Shown here in pieces: positions 35,219 through 43,668 of a stretch of DNA of 64,000 nt. Origin of the DNA: JAXDTI01 sp034090045 (GTDB taxonomy: Bacteria; Actinomycetota; Actinomycetes; Actinomycetales; Actinomycetaceae); NCBI GenBank assembly GCA_034090045.1, contig JAXDTI010000004.1:62001-126000 (forward strand), in the 5' to 3' direction. Position numbers and translations under genes: made by a program. Below the pieces are notes generated by a model, which was not told the DNA's origin, did no database searches, and saw only the letters and a list, made by a program, of their open reading frames with translations. Position 1 is the first letter of the stretch; each line of letters begins with the position of its first letter.

Positions 35219-37337
35219 AAAGATGAACGCCAAATCTGTGACCGCCTTGGTGTTGATGGTGGTGCTGCCGGCTCTGATGCTGCTGATGATTGTATTCAAC
35301 ACCTCCAGTGCCGAAACCAGTTTCGATAGTGTTCCGGCAGCTATTGTGAACCTCGACAAAGGCGCTACCCTCGACATTCAAGGGGATAGCCAATTTGTGC
35401 TTGCTGGACGCCAGATTGAAGCTGGGCTACTGCATCCAACCGATGATTCGCTCAGCACCGGAAACCTGAACTGGGAGATTGTTCCAGAGCATAGCGCTAA
35501 AACCGGGTTCGAAGACGGCAAATACCATGCGGTGCTCACGATACCTGCAAATTTTTCTGAAGAGCTTCTCGACGTTTTTGGCGATGACGATGCTCCGGCA
35601 CTATTGAACCTGCAAACTGATGGCAGTTCAGAACTGGTGAAATACGCTGCACAAGACGTTATTGATTCAGCGAGTGTGGCGTTTGTGAAGGATTTTCAGA
35701 ATCAAGCATTGTCAAAAATTTTGTTGCAGGTGGAGGATGCTAAGACAGAGTTCGAAACCGTCGTGGACGCTTCTGCACAGTTGGCTGACGGCGCCCAACA
35801 ACTCGCTGACGGGTCTGAACAGCTGGTCAGCGGCGCAGATCAGGTCAGTTCCGGCGCCCAACAACTCGCCGGTGGGGCTTGGCAGTCCTCAAGCGGAGCC
35901 AGTTCCCTCGCCTCAGGCGCCACACAGTCTCATACCGGAGCAAAACAGCTCGCCGGTGGGCTGCAACAGCTTCGCGACTCAATAGCATCTCAAAACACGT
36001 CAGAGACTGCGGCTGAAGTTCAACAGCTTAAAGACAACATCACTAACATTGAAGAATCCGCAAACGGAACCGTGGCTGCAGCGGAGGCGATTTCAAATAT
36101 CCTGTATGTCTCAGCAGATGGCACTAACCCGCCGGGAGCTATCGACTATCTGAAGCAAATCGTTGAAAAATGTAACGAGGTGAGTGCTTCCATAGCTTTG
36201 CCGCAGGTGCAGCAGCTGTGTGCACAGTTGAGCGCGAAAGCCCAAGAGATTGAAAATCAAACAGCAGCTTATAAACCGGGGGCTGACGGATCTGACGCTC
36301 CGTTGGTGCAGGCCGCAAAAGCAGAACAGGCACTCCTAGTCGGACCAAACTCCCTGGTGAACGGCACTATAAAGACCTATGAGGGGCAGCAGCAGCTACT
36401 AGCTGCCCTCGATGGAAGCCAGACTCAACCAGGTCTGGTTCCAGCAGCCTGGCAATTGGCAGGCGGTCTCGGAAAACTCAGTACCGGTGCCGGCGAGCTA
36501 TCGACCGGTATCGGAAAACTCGCCACCGGCGCCGGAACACTGGCTGATGGAGCCAGTCAGTTGGGTTCGGGGGCAACCGAATTGTCGTATGGTTCGTCTC
36601 AACTCGCTGACGGGACAAACCGACTCGCTCAAGGGCTTGCGGAGGGCATAGATCAAATACCCGAAATCTCTAAAGACCAGGGAGAGAAACTTTCGGCCCA
36701 TGTAACCGATCCGGTGAAACTCAACAGTGTGTTGTCTCGCGAAGTTCCGACATCGAAAACCCTGCTCTTCCCAGATTGGATGACCCTGCTGCTGTGGCTT
36801 GGTGCTTTCGGTGCCCTTCTGCTCACTCCCCCGCTGCGCCAGAAAGCTCTCAGCAGTGCCCTTTCAGCATTTCAGGTGGCTTTCCGCTCCTGGATGCCGG
36901 CACTACTGATTGGACTGCTGCAGGCAACACTACTGTTTATTGCCGCGCTTATCGGAGGGGTGCGCCCCATCTCGGTTATCGCTACTATAGGTGTGTTACT
37001 CCTGGCAGTCGCGTGTTTTACTGCAGTGAACCAGGGGTTAATCTCCCTTTTTGGGTATCGTGTTGGTCGGCTGCTCTCGCTACTGTTTTGGGTTATTCAG
37101 GTAGCTTATATGGCTTACAGACTACCGGTGGCAAAATTGCCGCAACCCCTGGATTCGATTGCTTCAGCACTGCCGCTTCCCGGAGTTTCAAGCGCCCTGG
37201 CAATAACGGCAGCAAACCAGCCTGGACAGCTATTCGGAACCTTGTTGTCACTGGTTGTTTGGGCTTTCGTGTCCTTAGCGGGGACTGCCTTTATAGCCTC
37301 TCGGCAGCGCCGTATCAACGCGGAATCTCTCAACTGA
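35211..37337 (+). CDS. YhgE/Pip-family heptad-repeat membrane protein
   Basis: YhgE/Pip proteins have one N-terminal helix, a long extracellular part and a C-terminal ABC-2-like membrane domain. All are seen in this 708-residue protein: TALVLMVVLPALMLLMIVF at the N-terminus, AAIVNLDKGA, two blocks of X3-L-X2-G heptads and six or so helices from about residue 520. The heptads (QLADGAQ, QLADGSE and so on) run from about 189-255 and 413-478, nine copies each, and predict coiled rods. ATG 35211 lies 9 bases from AGGGG; GTG 35208 and ATG 35202 are alternatives. It overlaps the MMPL gene by 8 bases, so the two are probably made together. Confidence 0.88.
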   Translation: MLEKMNAKSVTALVLMVVLPALMLLMIVFNTSSAETSFDSVPAAIVNLDKGATLDIQGDSQFVLAGRQIEAGLLHPTDDSLSTGNLNWEIVPEHSAKTGFEDGKYHAVLTIPANFSEELLDVFGDDDAPALLNLQTDGSSELVKYAAQDVIDSASVAFVKDFQNQALSKILLQVEDAKTEFETVVDASAQLADGAQQLADGSEQLVSGADQVSSGAQQLAGGAWQSSSGASSLASGATQSHTGAKQLAGGLQQLRDSIASQNTSETAAEVQQLKDNITNIEESANGTVAAAEAISNILYVSADGTNPPGAIDYLKQIVEKCNEVSASIALPQVQQLCAQLSAKAQEIENQTAAYKPGADGSDAPLVQAAKAEQALLVGPNSLVNGTIKTYEGQQQLLAALDGSQTQPGLVPAAWQLAGGLGKLSTGAGELSTGIGKLATGAGTLADGASQLGSGATELSYGSSQLADGTNRLAQGLAEGIDQIPEISKDQGEKLSAHVTDPVKLNSVLSREVPTSKTLLFPDWMTLLLWLGAFGALLLTPPLRQKALSSALSAFQVAFRSWMPALLIGLLQATLLFIAALIGGVRPISVIATIGVLLLAVACFTAVNQGLISLFGYRVGRLLSLLFWVIQVAYMAYRLPVAKLPQPLDSIASALPLPGVSSALAITAANQPGQLFGTLLSLVVWAFVSLAGTAFIASRQRRINAESLN

Positions 37338-37364
37338 ATCAAGGCAGCCCTCCAACACGATTAG

Positions 37365-37397
37365 TTTACGGGGGGGGGGAGGAGGATCGGTTATATT
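37365..37397 (+). promoter_or_regulatory. Probable promoter with a G10 tract in the spacer (phase-variation candidate)
   Basis: TTTACG (37365-37370) resembles a -35 and TATATT (37392-37397) a -10 element. Between them lies most of a run of ten G (37370-37379). The spacer is 21 bases at this length, and 17-18 is best, so losing three or four G would make the promoter stronger. The -10 lies 36 bases before the TTG start of the acyltransferase gene, which has an AAGGAGG site (37421-37427). The arrangement is like the poly-G promoters of phase-variable Neisseria genes. Confidence 0.55.
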
Positions 37398-37432
37398 GGT
37401 AGTGTTTCCTATGAAGCACTAAGGAGGCAGTC

Positions 37433-39376
37433 TTGCCGAAACCGATAGGCGATTCGACACGCTATAACCCCGCTATTGACGGAATGCGTACCCTCGCAGT
37501 CCTCGGTGTCATCTTTTATCACATGAACATCTCCTTTGTTCCCGGTGGGCTACTCGGGGTGGGAGTGTTCTTCACAATCTCAGGTTATTTGATAACCGGC
37601 AACCTGATGCGCAGCTGGGACACTAAAGGCAACCTGTCGTTGAGCACTTTCTGGCTGCGTCGTTTCCGACGCCTGATGCCTGCAGTTATAGTAACCGTTC
37701 TGGCAGTATGGATTCTAACTGCTGTATTGCAACCGGATAAATGGGGACAGTATTTCTTTGGCGGCTGGACAACCCTCCTATACATAAACAATTGGGCAAC
37801 CATTTTTTATGGGGATTCGTATTTTGACCGTTTCTCTGCCAGCCCGCTGGAACATATGTGGTCGCTGTCAGTCGAGGAACAGTTCTATCTGTTCTGGCCG
37901 CTAATTCTGCTGCTGTTTCTGGTGGCTACAAGGGGACGTCGCTGGCTGGTGGGGCTACTGACGCTGCTGCTGGCTAGCGCATCTTTTGTCGAAATCTGGC
38001 TGCTTTACAATCCCCTGGTGGATTCCACCAGAATATATGAGGGCACCGATACGCGTGCCTCAGGGCTGCTTTTAGGGGCGGTGTTGGCAATATGGTTCTC
38101 TAATCGCCGTAGCATCCCCCACCGGGCACTTTCAGAAGTGTCCGGTTCCATCGGGCTGGCAACCATACTGGTGTTTTTTGTGGTGTTACCCGATAACACT
38201 CAGCTGCTTTACCCGTGGGGGCTCATGGCGCTCTCCGTGGCGAGCGTATTGTTAATTTTCGGAGTTCTGAATCCGAAAACCCTTACCCACCAGTTACTAG
38301 GATGGCGTCCTTTCGCCTGGGTAGGTGAACGCTCCTATGCGGTGTATCTATGGCACATGCCGATAATCGCATTTCTGTATCGACCTTTGCATCAGCTGCC
38401 GCTGTGGGCATCAACCCTGATAGTGTTAGCGCTGTCCATACTGATTGCTTCACTGTCTTGGATATGTATTGAGGACCCCATAAGGAGAAACGGTTTAATA
38501 AAGCCCCTGTGGGATGCTCTTCGTCGCCGTGGACGTTTCCCGCGTCCCGCGTGGGCAACAGTTTTGGCGCTCCTGGTAGCAGTTGTGCTCATAGGGGCAC
38601 CGGCATATACCCTTAACCGGATTCACGACAACGAGGTTGCTCGTGCTCAGCAGCAGGCTGATGCCGTGAAAACCAGTACAAAGCCCACGTCGAATGTAAA
38701 ACCAACTCAAACTTCCTGTCGCGAAGTAGTACATGTCGGAGACTCCACGTCACTGGCAATGTTTACTCAGGAGGGCGTCAACTCCCCCGCAGATACTGGA
38801 GAAGCCGCCTATAGGGCCGCAGGCGCACAAATCGTCATAAACTCTAGCTTTGGCGCAAGAGCCACGAATATGGCCATCAACGAAGATCCGTCAGGAGATG
38901 AATCTATTACAGAAATACTGGCTGGCGGTGTTGATCCCAACACCTGTTGGGTTATCGCACTCGGTGTAAATAATGCTGCGAATATGGCTGTGGTCAGTGG
39001 AGATACTGCCTCAGCTGAAATTGCTAACACCATGAGCCTGATAGGTTCACAATATCCGGTACTGTGGATTTCACCCACAACGAGCACCCAACTTGCTCCG
39101 CGTTGGTACGAGACACCAAATATGGTGCATTGGAATGAGACACTACTGGCTGATGTGAGGAAATACCCAAACCTGTGGGTGTATCGCTGGGATCAAGACG
39201 TGCAGCAAGAATGGTTCCTGGAGGGTGACGGTGTGCACTATAACGTCGAGGGAAATACCCAGCGTTCCCGACATTTTGCGTCAGCACTGATAGAAGCATT
39301 CCCTAAAGTAGGTGAGGAAAGCACTCCACTGCGTAAAGTTCCTGCTGCTAAACGAGTATTCCGGCTCGACGGATAG
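37433..39376 (+). CDS. OatA-like membrane O-acyltransferase with C-terminal SGNH domain
   Basis: This 647-residue protein has an acyltransferase_3 membrane domain and an extracytoplasmic SGNH esterase-fold domain, as in OatA and other envelope O-acetyltransferases. The membrane half starts NPAIDGMRTLAVLGVIFYHM (catalytic-site His) and carries SGYLITG, FWLRRFRRLMPA and SLSVEEQFYLFWP. After the last helix (about residue 395) a linker leads to HVGDSTSLAM (GDS, catalytic Ser). The terminal block GDGVHYNVEG holds the Asp-x-x-His-like pair. The start is TTG 37433 with AAGGAGG 5 bases upstream. The substrate (peptidoglycan, polysaccharide or glycolipid) is unknown. Confidence 0.92.
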   Translation: MPKPIGDSTRYNPAIDGMRTLAVLGVIFYHMNISFVPGGLLGVGVFFTISGYLITGNLMRSWDTKGNLSLSTFWLRRFRRLMPAVIVTVLAVWILTAVLQPDKWGQYFFGGWTTLLYINNWATIFYGDSYFDRFSASPLEHMWSLSVEEQFYLFWPLILLLFLVATRGRRWLVGLLTLLLASASFVEIWLLYNPLVDSTRIYEGTDTRASGLLLGAVLAIWFSNRRSIPHRALSEVSGSIGLATILVFFVVLPDNTQLLYPWGLMALSVASVLLIFGVLNPKTLTHQLLGWRPFAWVGERSYAVYLWHMPIIAFLYRPLHQLPLWASTLIVLALSILIASLSWICIEDPIRRNGLIKPLWDALRRRGRFPRPAWATVLALLVAVVLIGAPAYTLNRIHDNEVARAQQQADAVKTSTKPTSNVKPTQTSCREVVHVGDSTSLAMFTQEGVNSPADTGEAAYRAAGAQIVINSSFGARATNMAINEDPSGDESITEILAGGVDPNTCWVIALGVNNAANMAVVSGDTASAEIANTMSLIGSQYPVLWISPTTSTQLAPRWYETPNMVHWNETLLADVRKYPNLWVYRWDQDVQQEWFLEGDGVHYNVEGNTQRSRHFASALIEAFPKVGEESTPLRKVPAAKRVFRLDG

Positions 39377-39381
39377 AAATA

Positions 39382-39927
39382 TCAGCTTGCCTGCATCCGC
39401 TGGGCACGGCGCTGAGCCAACTCATCGACAACTCCGGCTTCTTCGGGCTGTAAACGCACCAGGTTTTCCTCTACTTCGCGATAAACCCTACCGACTGCGA
39501 TACCGAAGACCCCTTGACCGCCCTGGAGCAGGTCAATTACCTCATCAGAGGACGTGCATTCATACACGGAGGCACCGTCGCTGAGAATTGTTATCTGGGA
39601 TAGGGAATCAATACCACGTTTTGATAGTGTGTCAACTGCCTTACGGATCTGCTGTAACCCAACACCAGAGTCCAATAAACGTTTCACGATTTTCAATACC
39701 AGCACGTCACGGAAAGAGTAAAGGCGCTGGGAACCGGAACCTTTCGCATGGCGAATGGAGGGTTCAACAAGTCCGGTACGTGCCCAATAATCCAATTGGC
39801 GATAGGTGATACCGACAACCTTACATACCGCAGGTCCACGGAAACCGAGATTATGGTCAGATTCGGCAGGGTTCTCGCCGAAGAGCCGACCCTGGTGCCC
39901 GGAGGGTTCCATCGGTGTATCAGCCAT
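39382..39927 (-). CDS. MerR-family transcriptional regulator
   Basis: A MerR-type winged helix is present: GFRGPAVCKVVGITYRQLDYW, then TGLVEPSIRHAKGSGSQRLY and FRDVLVLKIVKRLLDSGVGL. It resembles the second MerR gene of the mycobacterial garA-ftsR-DUF151-merR cluster (Rv1830-like). ATG 39927 (181 residues) has a GGGAG site 8 bases upstream; the frame opens at TTG 39945. It is the last gene of the FHA-ftsR-merR group and ends 5 bases from the convergent acyltransferase. The ligand is unknown. Confidence 0.9.
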   Translation of the reverse strand: MADTPMEPSGHQGRLFGENPAESDHNLGFRGPAVCKVVGITYRQLDYWARTGLVEPSIRHAKGSGSQRLYSFRDVLVLKIVKRLLDSGVGLQQIRKAVDTLSKRGIDSLSQITILSDGASVYECTSSDEVIDLLQGGQGVFGIAVGRVYREVEENLVRLQPEEAGVVDELAQRRAQRMQAS

Positions 39928-40025
39928 TTGGTTTACTCCCGCCAATCGGTATTGTTTACTCCTATAACATACATCGCCAGCGTCGCTTGCGATAGCAACA
40001 CGCCACTAAACCCTGAATACACACT

Positions 40026-40781
40026 TCAAGGTTCTAGAGATATGCGAACCATTTCCTCCAGCATTCGTAACAGCAGCTGTCCAAGTTCAGCTCCCTTCGC
40101 TCGGGAACGTTCTACGCTTGCCGGATTCCGAGGGTTACGACCGATATTGGCGACTGTTTCAACGACATCGCTCATCCGAGATGTTGAGTTAGTGAGGAAA
40201 CGAAGTTGGTTCAATCGCACCCCTTCACTGCGCAGCAGCATTGCTAACTGAGCTATCGCAATTGAACGACCGGAGAGCCGCGAAGCTGCATCCATCTTAA
40301 GGATCCCTAAACTCAATAACTCGTCGAGATCCTCATCAGAAATGCCGGTGGTGTCACGCAGTTGGCGAACAGTAACTCGCGCATCCGGCGAGAAGTCCCC
40401 TACGAGTTTACCGTTGTCGGATATGACCCTCGCTACCTGCGGGGTTTGTGCTTCATACCCGGCATCCAGCTGGGCGAGTTCCTCATGGATCCGATCGAGA
40501 GGCCAATAGTAGTCTCGTTGGGCACTCATGCAGTAGCGTAGCCGCTCCACATCGGCGTGAGAATACATACGGTATCCGCTGCTGGTACGGCGCGGGGCGA
40601 TAATGTTCTTTTCTTCGAGATAACGCAGCTTCGAGATTCTCAGTGCCGGGAATTCGCGTTTCAGTAGGTCGAGAACCTGACCGATTTTCATTACCGGCTC
40701 ATGATCGGCCTCCAGGGGCCAATATCCGGCACGCCGAGGCTCCTCGGCTGGCGTTATCCGCTGTGGATTCGCGCTGCCCAT
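40026..40781 (-). CDS. ftsR: MerR-family regulator FtsR
   Basis: FtsR (Rv1828 type) is a MerR-like regulator that controls ftsZ in Corynebacterium. The DNA-binding part reads MKIGQVLDLLKREFPALRISKLRYLEEKN in two adjacent motifs, then PRRTSSGYRMYSHADVERLRY. The C-terminal ligand-type domain follows. ATG 40781 gives 251 residues and lies 1 base after the FHA gene stop; an ATG at 40802 overlapping the FHA gene is the alternative, and neither has a strong ribosome site. The FHA-ftsR pairing is the conserved actinobacterial order. Confidence 0.88.
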   Translation of the reverse strand: MGSANPQRITPAEEPRRAGYWPLEADHEPVMKIGQVLDLLKREFPALRISKLRYLEEKNIIAPRRTSSGYRMYSHADVERLRYCMSAQRDYYWPLDRIHEELAQLDAGYEAQTPQVARVISDNGKLVGDFSPDARVTVRQLRDTTGISDEDLDELLSLGILKMDAASRLSGRSIAIAQLAMLLRSEGVRLNQLRFLTNSTSRMSDVVETVANIGRNPRNPASVERSRAKGAELGQLLLRMLEEMVRISLEP

Positions 40782-40782
40782 A

Positions 40783-41211
40783 TCAGTTAGCCGAACCCGC
40801 ATGGTAGCTCATACGATATTTTCCGATCTGTACTTCGTCACCGCTTTGCAGCTCGACTTTTTCAACCCGTTCACGATTCACATAGGTGCCATTGAGCGAA
40901 CCGGAGTCGCGCACACCATAACCGTCATCGGTACGGAAAAATTCGGCATGTTTACGTGAGACAGTAACGTCATCAAAGAAAATATCGGAACTTGGTTTGC
41001 GCCCGACAGTTACTCTTTCAACGTCTAACAGGAAGCGAGCACCGGGATTTCCGGTGTGTACAACCAGCAGCGCGCTTCCTTTTGGCAGCCGCTTGATGGC
41101 TTCCAGAGCGTCCGATGAGAGGGAAACCTGTCGAGGTTCTTCACTTTCACTGTTCAAATCGACACGCGAAAAAATCGCTGTCGCACTGGGGTCAGGGCGC
41201 TCTTGTATCAC
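40783..41211 (-). CDS. FHA-domain protein of GarA/OdhI type
   Basis: GarA/OdhI inhibits 2-oxoglutarate dehydrogenase and activates glutamate dehydrogenase, switched by Ser/Thr kinase phosphorylation of an N-terminal Thr motif. The FHA domain (about 60-130) has VTVGRKPSSDIFFDD, VSRKHAEFF and GSLNGTYVNRERV, so the phosphothreonine-binding residues are kept. The N-terminal ETTSVF motif of GarA is changed to SATAIF, leaving one Thr (residue 11). GTG 41211 has an AAGGAG site (142 residues). TATCAT on the minus strand (41243-41248) is a possible -10. Confidence 0.85.
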   Translation of the reverse strand: MIQERPDPSATAIFSRVDLNSESEEPRQVSLSSDALEAIKRLPKGSALLVVHTGNPGARFLLDVERVTVGRKPSSDIFFDDVTVSRKHAEFFRTDDGYGVRDSGSLNGTYVNRERVEKVELQSGDEVQIGKYRMSYHAGSAN

Positions 41212-41280
41212 TGCTCAATCTCCTTGGAATAGTCTCTCTACTATGATAGCGAACCCGACCGGGTGCGGGCAGCCGATGAT

Positions 41281-41310
41281 TTGTGTTCTCAAACATATGA
41301 ACGCTATGCT
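41281..41310 (+). promoter_or_regulatory. Probable promoter of tRNA-Pro
   Basis: TTGTGT (41281-41286) and TATGCT (41305-41310) are spaced by 18 bases. The likely start near 41317 is about 5 bases before the mature tRNA. Confidence 0.5.
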
Positions 41311-41321
41311 CGTGAGTTGGA

Positions 41322-41386
<65 letters not shown>

Positions 41387-41395
<9 letters not shown>

Positions 41396-42811
41396 CAGTT
41401 TTCGCCCTTTTTTCTTTGCTCGTTCCCGAACCTGTATTTGGATTGGTGAACCTTGAAAACCATAATCTTCGCGCAGACGTCGTTCGATAAAACGCCGATA
41501 CCCCGGGTCGAGAAAACCGGTAGTAAAAATCACAAATCTCGGTGGACAGCTGCCGGCCTGGGTGGCATAGAGAATGCGCGGCTGTTTTCCGCCGCGCAAC
41601 GGATGCGGATTCGCCGAAACTAGTTCCCCAAGAAAAGCGTTCAGTTTCCCGGTGCTGATACGTGTCTGCCAGCCCCTATAGGCTTCTTTGAGGGCACGAT
41701 TAATACGATTGGAGTGCCAACCTGTAGTGGCAGAAAAACGGATTTGGGGTGCCCAAGAGACATGCCCGAGTTTCTGTTCAATATCGCGTTCAAGCATCCA
41801 GCGGTGCTCATCATCCATCAGATCCCATTTGTTAAAGGCAATTACCAGCGCCCTGCCCGCCTCGATAACCAGGTTGATGATTTTCACGTCCTGATCTGTA
41901 ATACCGCAGCTGGCGTCAAGAATAACGACCGCAATATCGGCGTTATCAACCGCCTGTGCCGAACGCAGCGTCGCATAGTAGTCCGCACCGGCAGTCGGAT
42001 GCTTCCGGATACCCGCAGTATCCACAAATATCCAAGAATCACCGTCAAGTTCGATGCGTTCATCCACCGGGTCGCGTGTGGTGCCAGCGGCGGCATCCAC
42101 AACCACCCGCTGTTGTCCTAACAGGTGGTTCAACAGTGAAGATTTGCCGACATTAGGTTTACCGACCAACGCGACCCTTGGCAGACTTTCGGCTGTGGAA
42201 TCTGAAGCAGTATCGGGCAGCAACTCGACTATCGCATCCAGTAATTCGCCGCTACCGCGCCCGTGAAGCGCTGAAATCGGGTATGGCTCCCCCAAACCGA
42301 GAGACCAAAGCTCAACCGCATCTGATTCCTGCATCGCGGAATCAACCTTATTGGCGGCTAATAGCACCGGTTTACCTAAACGTTGCAGGTTACGAGCCAA
42401 AACCATATCGGTGTCAGTGGCTCCAACAGCGGCATCGATGACGAGCAACACCGCATCGGCTCCCTCGACTGCCCGCATTGCCTGCTCGGCGATGCTGTTG
42501 TCAATACCCTGCACGCGAATCTCCCATCCGCCGGTATCGACAACAATAAAGTTTCGGTCTCGCCAATTAGCTGGGTAACTAACCCGGTCACGGGTCACTC
42601 CCGGGGTGTCTTGAACCACCGCAGCTCGGCGACCCAGAAACCGGTTAATCAGTGTTGATTTGCCCACATTTGGTCTGCCGATAACAGCCAGTACCGGGAG
42701 GATAACAGCAGGGGACTCGCCATGGGCATCTAAGAGGTTAAGGTCTTGCTCATCGAGGTCATACTCTGCCAGCCCGGCGCGCAGCGCTAAGTCACGGTTT
42801 TGCTCTTCCAT
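41387..42811 (-). CDS. der: Ribosome biogenesis GTPase Der
   Basis: Der (EngA) is a two-GTPase-domain protein needed for 50S ribosome assembly. G1 of domain 1 is GRPNVGKSTLINRF near residue 43 with DTPGVTRDR; G1 of domain 2 is GKPNVGKSSLLNHL near residue 215 with NKWDLMDDEH as its G4. The C-terminal KH-like domain ends in the basic tail RAKKKGRKLSG. 474 residues includes an N-terminal acidic extension of about 35 residues. The stop codon lies in the tRNA-Pro acceptor stem region. It is the last gene of the scpA-scpB-rluB-tyrA-cmk-der order. Confidence 0.97.
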
Positions 42812-42905
42812 AATCGTCTATCCTATCGCGGGCAGCACGCACGCATCCGGACAGCAGATAGCCCCAAAAAAATAGCGAGAGGGAAAGTAAAGCCCGTCTT
42901 AGGTC

Positions 42906-43607
42906 TCAGTTAGTACCCGCTACCTCCCCTACCAGATGCACAATCTCTTTCATTACATCGTCAATGGTCATATCGGTGGTGTCGATGAGGTGTACCCCCT
43001 CGCCGGGATTCGTGAAATCGTTAACAAGGGAGTCGCTGGCGTCTCGTTGCAGCATTCCCTTAGCCGAACCGGACTCCGCTTCACGCCGCTGCTGACGAAC
43101 CTCTGGAGAGGCTGTGAGCAGTATTTTCACATCGGCATCCGGGGCGACAACCGTGGTTATGTCACGTCCCTCCGCAACGATACCGCGACCGGAAGCGATT
43201 GCTTGAACAATCAAATCCTGTTGGCGTTTAATCATTTCTGCTCGCACTGCCGGATATCTCGAAACCTTAGAGACAGCGTCATTGACCTGCTGGGACCGAA
43301 TGTTTTTGTCAACCTGAACGCCACTAATCAGGATGCGTGGCGCATGGGCAAAATCTTCAACAGTCATCGGAACCTGCGGGGCGAGCGCACTAACCTGCGC
43401 GGAATCGTTAGGGTCAACGCCCTTGTAAAGCAGCCACCAGGTTAACGCCCTATACATTGCCCCGGTATCAAGAAATTGCAAACCCAACTCTGCTGCCGTA
43501 ACCCGCGCTACAGTTGATTTTCCGGAACCTGACGGACCGTCAATGGCGATAACAATGCCCTTACCCAAAATCTGCTGCCCTACATATTCAGAACCGTCAC
43601 CGGACAT
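42906..43607 (-). CDS. cmk: Cytidylate kinase
   Basis: Cmk phosphorylates CMP and dCMP with ATP. The P-loop IAIDGPSGSGKSTVAR is near residue 19, followed by LDTGAMYRALTW, the CMP-site segment GRGIVAEGRDITTVVAPDA and the lid region. ATG 43607 with an AAGGAG site 6 bases upstream gives 233 residues; the frame is open to 43637. It precedes der by 94 bases, as usual in this cluster. Confidence 0.95.
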   Translation of the reverse strand: MSGDGSEYVGQQILGKGIVIAIDGPSGSGKSTVARVTAAELGLQFLDTGAMYRALTWWLLYKGVDPNDSAQVSALAPQVPMTVEDFAHAPRILISGVQVDKNIRSQQVNDAVSKVSRYPAVRAEMIKRQQDLIVQAIASGRGIVAEGRDITTVVAPDADVKILLTASPEVRQQRREAESGSAKGMLQRDASDSLVNDFTNPGEGVHLIDTTDMTIDDVMKEIVHLVGEVAGTN

Positions 43608-43668
43608 TTCAGCTCCTTCGTCTGTGAAATCTATCATTAACCATTTTATTTCATTGACTTTGAGGATT

